NCBI GenBank assembly: GCA_020200195.1
Contig: JAIVJE010000007.1
Span: 1-19,025, forward strand
Direction of reading: 5' to 3'
DNA: 19,025 nt
DNA from: Acidobacteriota bacterium
GTDB taxonomy: Bacteria; Acidobacteriota; Vicinamibacteria; Vicinamibacterales; 2-12-FULL-66-21
Made by a program: the position numbers and the translations under genes. The notes beneath the pieces are model-generated. The model was not told the origin of the DNA, searched no databases, and saw only the letters and a program-made list of their open reading frames with translations. Below are positions 14,287 through 19,025 of this stretch, one piece after another (the stretch's first letter is position 1; the number at the start of each line of letters is the position of its first letter).

Positions 14287-15078
14287 CTACAGCAGGCTGC
14301 GCACGAATCCGCCATCCACTTGCAACGTGATCCCGGTCACATAACCAGCGCGCGACGACGCGAGGAAGGTGACGACGTCCGCGAACTCTTCCGGAGTGCC
14401 GAGACGACCGAGGGGGATCTTCTCTTCCAGACGCCGCTGAATGAGGTCGGGGTGTGTCCCTTCGCGCGCGGCGGCCGCTTCGTTCAGTTCCACGACCCGC
14501 GCCGTGCGCGTGTAGCCGGGCGCCACGCAGTTCACCAGAATGCCGTCCGGCGCGAGCTCGTTCGCCAGGGTCCGCGAGAGGCCCGTGACTGCCGCCCTGA
14601 GCGCATTCGACAACACGAGTCCGTCGATCGGCTGTTTCACGGACACCGACGTCACGTTGATGATCCGGCCGCCACCCCGGGCCCGCAGGTGCGGAACGCA
14701 GGCGCGTGAAAGCCGCACCACGCTCAGCAGCAGCGAGTCGATCGCGCCCCGCCAGTCGTCATCGGAAAGCGTTTCGAACGGCCCTGACTTCGGGCCTCCC
14801 GTGTTGGTCACGAGCACGTCGATTCCGCCGAGACGCGCGGCGGCGTCCCGGACCAGGCGGTCGATGTCATCAGCGCGCGACACGTCAGCGGCGATGGCCA
14901 CGACATCCCCGGACGTCACGCGCGCGATGTCGGCTGCGGCGGCGTCGAGCGCGGCGGCGTCACGACCGCAAATCGCGACTGACGCCCCTTCGCGGGCCAG
15001 CGCCATGGCCGTCGCCTTCCCGAGCCCTCGGCTCGCGGCGCAGACGATGGCGCATTTCCCTTCCAGGTCTGAGTGCAT
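14287..15078 (-). CDS. Short-chain dehydrogenase/reductase family protein with altered catalytic motif
   Basis: A 263-residue Rossmann-fold protein of the SDR family, similar to FabG-like beta-ketoacyl reductases. The nucleotide motif is AASRGLG (14-20) rather than TGxxxGIG, followed by AADVS (64-67 region), NTGG (92-95) and the active-site region NVTSVSVKQP with Ser144. The usual YxxxK is not there: at the expected place is SNALR (157-161), so Tyr is Ser and Lys is Arg. A subgroup of BKR-like SDRs known to lack the perfect motifs exists, so this is probably natural. The C-terminal half (PDGILVNCVAPGYTRT; GRLGTPEEFADVVTFLAS; YVTGITLQVDGGF) is normal. The start at 15078 fits the domain boundary; a longer frame up to 15261 would overlap the rhomboid gene and add unrelated sequence. 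Confidence 0.85.
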   Translation of the reverse strand: MHSDLEGKCAIVCAASRGLGKATAMALAREGASVAICGRDAAALDAAAADIARVTSGDVVAIAADVSRADDIDRLVRDAAARLGGIDVLVTNTGGPKSGPFETLSDDDWRGAIDSLLLSVVRLSRACVPHLRARGGGRIINVTSVSVKQPIDGLVLSNALRAAVTGLSRTLANELAPDGILVNCVAPGYTRTARVVELNEAAAAREGTHPDLIQRRLEEKIPLGRLGTPEEFADVVTFLASSRAGYVTGITLQVDGGFVRSLL

Positions 15079-15126
15079 GCGGTCGGACGGCACGTCGAGC
15101 AGCTCCCACGCGGGGGGATACTCAAT

Positions 15127-15150
15127 CACGAGTGTCCCCCACGAGTGTCC
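15127..15150. repeat. Short direct repeat between the SDR and rhomboid genes
   Basis: CACGAGTGTCCC occurs twice, almost back to back, in the 136-base gap between these two genes (15079-15214). No ORF in the gap is convincing. The repeat may be a binding site or chance. Confidence 0.4.
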
Positions 15151-15188
15151 CTCTCGAGCGTCCCCTGAGAGGGTGAGTGGGGTGAGGC

Positions 15189-15209
15189 AGACACAGCAAG
15201 TGTGTGTCT
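15189..15209 (-). other. Hairpin-forming inverted repeat after the rhomboid gene
   Basis: AGACACA (15189-15195) and TGTGTCT (15203-15209) are perfect seven-base inverted arms with a seven-base loop, six bases past the rhomboid stop. There is no U-run after it, so it is at best a processing signal, weak terminator or operator. Confidence 0.35.
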
Positions 15210-15214
15210 CCGGG

Positions 15215-15952
15215 TCAGTGGACGTGACGATCCCAGTCCGACCGCCCGCCGGCGTGCACATCGAACTTCCGCCGCAACCGGTTCATCTTCCACTTCAGAT
15301 AGCGGTACTTGATTTCGGCCGACAGGCCGCCGCGGCCGTTCTGAAGGTAGAGGTAGCCGAAGATCAGCCCGCCCAGGTGCGCGGCGTGCGCGACCCGATT
15401 CTGGTCCACCGAGAAAAACGCGATCGCCCCGATGATCATGACGAAGTATTTCGCAGGGATCGGGAACAGCATGAACATCAAGATCGGGCGTGTCGGATAG
15501 TACAAAGCGAACGCCAGCAGCAGCCCGTACAATGCACCCGAAGCGCCCATCGTGACGGCGCCATACATCGCCGACGAGAAACCGAATGGCAGGAGCGATA
15601 CGAGCAGGGTCGTCACGGCGGCGCCGACGCCGGTGACGGCGTAGTACCGCAGGAAGAACTGCGTGCCCCACTGCCGTTCGAGCTCGACGCCGAACATCCA
15701 GATACCGAGCATGTTCCACAGGATGTGGAAGATGCCGGCGTGCAGGAACATGTAGGTGAACGGCTGCCAGATCCAGCGGCGCTCGATCACGAACTGCGGA
15801 ATCAGGCCCAGGTACTGCACCACGATGGGAAAAATGCTGGTCAGCAGGAACGCCGCGATGTTCGCGATGATGATCCATTTGACCGCCGGCGAGACGGGCC
15901 CCGGCCCGAAGGCGTAGCTGAGCGTGGAGGCGCGGGACGAGTAGCGGGACAT
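15215..15952 (-). CDS. Rhomboid-family intramembrane serine protease
   Basis: A 245-residue membrane protein with about six hydrophobic segments (around 25-45, 63-85, 100-120, 125-150, 155-180, 185-203). Rhomboid hallmarks: HAGIFHILWNM (H71, H76, N80), the nucleophile motif GASG with Ser138, and the catalytic His192 in AHLGG. Rhomboids cut substrates inside the membrane; their bacterial substrates are mostly unknown. The last 40 residues are a charged cytoplasmic tail (EIKYRYLKWKMNRLRRKF). ATG 15952 is the natural start, without a clear ribosome binding site. It follows the MFS gene by 38 bases on the same strand, so it may share its transcript. Confidence 0.92.
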   Translation of the reverse strand: MSRYSSRASTLSYAFGPGPVSPAVKWIIIANIAAFLLTSIFPIVVQYLGLIPQFVIERRWIWQPFTYMFLHAGIFHILWNMLGIWMFGVELERQWGTQFFLRYYAVTGVGAAVTTLLVSLLPFGFSSAMYGAVTMGASGALYGLLLAFALYYPTRPILMFMLFPIPAKYFVMIIGAIAFFSVDQNRVAHAAHLGGLIFGYLYLQNGRGGLSAEIKYRYLKWKMNRLRRKFDVHAGGRSDWDRHVH

Positions 15953-15990
15953 CGTGGGGACCGTAGGATCCAGCGTATCGTACTCTGGCG

Positions 15991-17184
15991 CTATAAGCCC
16001 GTCTCCGGCACCACGATTTCAGCGGGTCTGGACACCGTCGGCACGTATGCGCGTTTTGGCAGCGGCAGCGCGCAGGCTGCGGCCGCCAGCGGCACGAGCG
16101 CGAGCCCCATCAGCGTCGGCTCGATCCCCACGCGATCGGCAACGAAACCGACGAACGGCACGCTCAGGCCTCCGGTGCCCCACGCGAATCCCATCATCAG
16201 CGACGAGACAGTCGCCGCGCTGACAGGTGCCAGAGATTGACCCAGCGTCACGTTGACAGGCAGGGTCGATTGGAGGAACAGCCCGCCAATCGCGAGGACG
16301 ACTACGAAGAGCCACCCGTTCAACATTGGGGCGACGAAGAGGAACGGCGTCGCCAGGACCAGGGACAGCGCGATCACCCGGCGTGCACCGAACCGGTCCG
16401 CCGCGGGGCCGCCAAAGAACCCGCCGATGCCGCTGGCGAACAGATACACCGCCACTGCGGTTCCTGCCTGGCCGATCGTGAGCCCACGTCTCGTGAGCAT
16501 GACCGGCACGAACGTCGCAAAGGCGAGCGACGTCAGCGTGCGCAGCACCACTATCGCGTACAGCAGCGCCAGCGGTCGCGCATACGGCCTGAGCGCGCGC
16601 AGTCCGCCCTTGGCGCTGCGTTGCAAGGGAATCGGGGGAACGCGTGTCAGGAAGAAGCCGACGACCGCCAAACCAGGTAACGCCAGGATCGGGGTCCACT
16701 CCAGACCAAACCGTCCCGCGAATGGCGCGAACAATAGTGGCCCGAGCGAGAACCCCAGGGTGCCGCCCGTGATGTACACCGACATAGCGAGGCCCGGACG
16801 CATTCCTCCGAGGCGGTGCGCCAGCGCCGCAGCGGGCGGGTGGAACGCCGCGCCGCCCAGACCGCCGCACACGAGGATCGCTGCCAGCATCACCTTCGAC
16901 GTTGCAAGACCGACCAGGCTCAACACCAGCACCGCGATGACGGGGCCAGCCATGACGAGGACGCGTGGCCGCCACCGATCCGCCAGGTGGCCGAAGCCGA
17001 TTTGGGCCACGGACGCCGCGAGCTGAAAGAGCATCGTCATCGTGCCGGCCGATGCGAGGCTCAGCTCGAGTCGAGGGATGAGCAGCGGCAATAACGGCGC
17101 GAACAGGTTGCCGTAGCCATCGACCATCAAATGGACGCTGGCCATCAGCAGGATCGTTGGATGGAGGCGCGGTCGCGAGATCAC
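15991..17184 (-). CDS. MFS transporter, fosmidomycin-resistance (Fsr)-like
   Basis: A 397-residue protein with about 12 membrane segments in two six-helix halves. Features: the N-terminal DGYGNLFAPLLPLLIPRLELS, the loop motif GHLADRWRPRVLVM between helices 2 and 3, GGLGGAAFHPPAAALA in the first half, and GGPAADRFGARRVIALSL at the matching place of the second half. The AFHPPAAALAHRL stretch and overall length resemble Fsr-type drug/sugar efflux proteins, but the cargo cannot be read from sequence. Start GTG 17184 overlaps the murJ stop as GTGA, so it is translationally coupled to murJ. It is probably an exporter in the inner membrane. Confidence 0.88.
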   Translation of the reverse strand: MISRPRLHPTILLMASVHLMVDGYGNLFAPLLPLLIPRLELSLASAGTMTMLFQLAASVAQIGFGHLADRWRPRVLVMAGPVIAVLVLSLVGLATSKVMLAAILVCGGLGGAAFHPPAAALAHRLGGMRPGLAMSVYITGGTLGFSLGPLLFAPFAGRFGLEWTPILALPGLAVVGFFLTRVPPIPLQRSAKGGLRALRPYARPLALLYAIVVLRTLTSLAFATFVPVMLTRRGLTIGQAGTAVAVYLFASGIGGFFGGPAADRFGARRVIALSLVLATPFLFVAPMLNGWLFVVVLAIGGLFLQSTLPVNVTLGQSLAPVSAATVSSLMMGFAWGTGGLSVPFVGFVADRVGIEPTLMGLALVPLAAAACALPLPKRAYVPTVSRPAEIVVPETGL

Positions 17185-18770
17185 GCCTGGCCGCGCCTGG
17201 GCGCGATCCGCCGCAGCACGCGACGCGACGCTTCATCGAATTCATGGATGCGCAGGAGCCGCGCCGAGATGACGAGCGCAAGCACGCCGGCAGAGATCGC
17301 AGCGAGGACCCTGACGAGCTTTGCCAGCTCGCTGCCGTCTCGAAGCACGACCGCCAGCCGGTCTGCCATGGCGTGTGCAGCGAGACCCATCAAGGCCGAC
17401 GCGACAAGAATCTTGAGAAAGGCGACCGCCGTCCTGCGTCCCTCCAGCCCGTCGAGCCGATTTCTCAACAGCCAGAGGAGCGCGGCGGCGTTGAAGATCG
17501 CGGCAATCGCGGTGCCCAGTGCGAGACCCCGGTAACCTATCTGGCGAACGAGCACCAGGTTGAGGGCCAGATTCGCCAGCACCGCCATCACGCTGACGAT
17601 CACGGGGGTTCTGCTATCGCGCAGGGCATAAAAGCTGGGGGATGCAATCTTCACGGCGGAATACCCAACCAGGCCAGGGGCGTAAAACATGAGGGCGGCC
17701 GCCGTCGCCTCGGTGTCGATCGGCGTGAATGCGCCGCGCTCGAGCAGCAGCCCAACGATCGGTCGCGCGAGAACCATGAGGCCTATCGTCGCTGGCACGT
17801 TCAGCATCAACATCATGCGCAGCGCGCCGGCGATTGTGCGCCGCATGGCCGGGGCATCCTGCACCGCTGCGTGCCGGGAGATCTCGGGCAGCGCGGCAGT
17901 CGCGATCGCGACGCCGAACAGCCCAATCGGTACGTACATCAGGCGGAACGCATATCCCAGCCAGGACACAGCCCCCTCCTGCTGACCTGTCGCGAGATAG
18001 GTGTTTACCAGCACATTGATTTGAACGGCCGCAAGCCCGATCGTGCCGGGCACCATCAGTCGAAGAACCTCGCGCAACTCAGGATTCCGGAAGTCGACAG
18101 CGGGCCGATACCGGAAGCCCTCCTTTCGAAGGACCGGCCACTGCAGCAGGATCTGGCCGAGTCCGCCGGCCACTGTTCCAATGGCGATGGCCATGATTGG
18201 CGGCAGTCCCACACTCGGCATGAGCGGCGCGAGCGCCACGGCGGCGGCGATCGTCGCGACGTTGAACATCGCGGGCGAGAGCGCGGGGATAAAGAACCGA
18301 TTCAACGAGTTCAGCATCCCCATCATCGCGACCGCGATGGCGACGGTCGTGAGGAATGGGAGCATCACCCTGGTGAGGTCGGTGGTCAGTTCGAGCTTGC
18401 CCGGCACGCTGGCAAACTTCGGGGCGAGCGCCTGGGTGAGGGGCGCCGCGCACAGCATGCCCACGATGACGAGCGCACCCGTCGCCATGAGCAGCGCGTT
18501 GATCACGAGGTTGCCGAGACGCCAGGCGTCGTCGCGCCCGCGCGTGGTGAGCGTGCGTGTGAACGTCGGAACGAACGCCGCGGTCATCGCACCTTCAGCG
18601 AAAAGGTCGCGGAGCAGGTTGGGGATCCGGAACGCGACATTGAACGCATCGACCGCGGTGCCCGCCCCGAATATCCCGGCGACGACGGCTTCCCGCGCCA
18701 CGCCCAGCACGCGACTCGCCATCGCCGCGATGCTGATGAGGCCCGCCGAGCGGGCGAGCCGGGAACTCAT
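17181..18770 (-). CDS. murJ: Lipid II flippase MurJ (MviN family)
   Basis: A 529-residue membrane protein of the MATE-like MOP superfamily with about 14 membrane segments. It flips the peptidoglycan precursor lipid II across the inner membrane. The N-terminal signature SRVLGVAREAVVAGIFGAG, then DAFNVAFRIPNLLRDLFAEGAM, keeps the charged residues known to matter in E. coli MurJ, here R20, R26, D41 and R54, offset by two from the E. coli numbering. Length is close to the usual 510-530. ATG 18770 is the only in-frame start near the family N terminus. It is the first gene of a leftward unit with the MFS transporter; no clear promoter is visible in 18771-18904. Confidence 0.95.
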   Translation of the reverse strand: MSSRLARSAGLISIAAMASRVLGVAREAVVAGIFGAGTAVDAFNVAFRIPNLLRDLFAEGAMTAAFVPTFTRTLTTRGRDDAWRLGNLVINALLMATGALVIVGMLCAAPLTQALAPKFASVPGKLELTTDLTRVMLPFLTTVAIAVAMMGMLNSLNRFFIPALSPAMFNVATIAAAVALAPLMPSVGLPPIMAIAIGTVAGGLGQILLQWPVLRKEGFRYRPAVDFRNPELREVLRLMVPGTIGLAAVQINVLVNTYLATGQQEGAVSWLGYAFRLMYVPIGLFGVAIATAALPEISRHAAVQDAPAMRRTIAGALRMMLMLNVPATIGLMVLARPIVGLLLERGAFTPIDTEATAAALMFYAPGLVGYSAVKIASPSFYALRDSRTPVIVSVMAVLANLALNLVLVRQIGYRGLALGTAIAAIFNAAALLWLLRNRLDGLEGRRTAVAFLKILVASALMGLAAHAMADRLAVVLRDGSELAKLVRVLAAISAGVLALVISARLLRIHEFDEASRRVLRRIAPRRGQA

Positions 18771-18879
18771 CGTCTGATGATGCTTGGCACCGCGCGCGTG
18801 ACGACCTGTGTGACGGAAGCCATGAGCCGGGTTTCAGCGTACCACACGGGCTGTGCAGAAGCCGTCCGTCGTCCGAACG

Positions 18880-18903
18880 CGGACAGTCCGGACACTCCGG
18901 ACA
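18880..18903. repeat. Short tandem repeat upstream of murJ
   Basis: Three imperfect units containing CGGACA (18880-18885, 18886-18894 and 18895-18903; nine-base period). It lies between the terminator and murJ. Function unknown; possibly chance. Confidence 0.4.
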
Positions 18904-18904
18904 C

Positions 18905-18938
18905 AAAAAAAAGGGCTCCTGTCTTGCGACAGGAGCCT
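18905..18938 (-). terminator. Intrinsic terminator for a leftward transcript entering from the right edge
   Basis: GGCTCCTGTC, loop TTGC, GACAGGAGCC form a perfect ten-pair stem (18914-18937). Eight As at 18905-18912 on the plus strand become a U-run after the stem on the minus strand. It therefore ends transcription running right to left, upstream of murJ, insulating murJ from the gene beyond the edge. Confidence 0.88.
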
Positions 18939-18971
18939 ATGGAGGATGGATGAGAGGCTTGTGCGTGCCTT

Positions 18972-19025
18972 TCAAACTCTTAGACGGAGGTCACTGCTGA
19001 AAGGTTTGGTTTCGAGACCTACGAC
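18972..19025 (-). CDS. Possible 3' end of a gene cut by the window edge
   Basis: On the minus strand one frame is open from the edge to a TGA at 18972-18974, ending in ETKPFSSDLRLRV. The terminator lies 34 bases beyond the stop, which fits the tail of a protein gene. Only 17 residues are visible and I do not recognise them; an RNA gene is also possible. Confidence 0.3.
   Translation of the reverse strand, partial: VVGLETKPFSSDLRLRV

Noticed and set aside
15079..15261. N-terminal extension of the SDR protein to 15261
   Set aside because: It would overlap the rhomboid gene, add residues with no SDR similarity and run through short repeats.
14540..16240. A 566-codon plus-strand frame across the SDR, rhomboid and MFS genes
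   Set aside because: It crosses three well-supported minus-strand genes and shows no protein family features.
17157..18953. A 598-codon open frame on the plus strand opposite murJ
   Set aside because: Very rich in H, R, E, Q with no recognisable domain; MurJ on the other strand is complete and conserved.
18968..19004. CCTTTCA / TGAAAGG inverted repeat as a tRNA or other RNA gene
   Set aside because: No cloverleaf or T-arm consensus fits around it, the loop is 23 bases, and the window ends too soon to judge.

Overview
This is a GC-rich bacterial window with tightly packed genes and many GTGA/ATGA stop-start overlaps. The organism cannot be named from the sequence alone. An Acidobacteriota-type genome (Vicinamibacteria-like) is my best guess, from base composition, a fused 2-oxoacid dehydrogenase E1 and the general protein flavour; this is inference. 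No rRNA, tRNA, CRISPR array or insertion sequence was seen.

Region 1 (1-963, + strand): the 3' end of an acyl-CoA synthetase / AMP-binding enzyme, then a small two-CBS-domain protein.

Region 2 (about 1019-10637, + strand): a compact operon of about 12 genes for gas vesicles, the centrepiece of the window. Order: GvpJ-like, GvpA, a soluble GAF-PAS-PAS histidine kinase, a single-domain response regulator, GvpL/F no. 1, GvpG, a tandem ArsA/Get3-like ATPase, GvpL/F no. 2, a third GvpA-fold protein, GvpL/F no. 3, GvpK, and a diacylglycerol/YegS-type lipid kinase. Most junctions are overlaps or gaps of only a few bases, so co-transcription and translational coupling are likely. The usual AAA+ ATPase GvpN is absent, as are GvpC and GvpO. 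The double ArsA-like ATPase, with a CxxC pair in each half, occupies the ATPase role in the cluster. A two-component pair sits inside the operon, and the terminal lipid kinase appears to lack about 50 internal residues. Together these suggest a non-standard gas-vesicle assembly system under signal control.

Region 3 (10638-13753, - strand): a fused alpha/beta E1 dehydrogenase followed, by a TGATG overlap, by a beta-propeller-like protein. Its promoter region is shared, in near mirror symmetry, with a divergent cupin gene (13909-14271, + strand).

Region 4 (14287-18770, - strand): a MurJ lipid II flippase and an MFS transporter (GTGA overlap), then a rhomboid protease and an atypical short-chain dehydrogenase. 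A clear intrinsic terminator at 18905-18938 ends a transcription unit entering from the right edge. There is no gene-free stretch over 300 bases; the longest is 18771-19025, which holds that terminator and short repeats.
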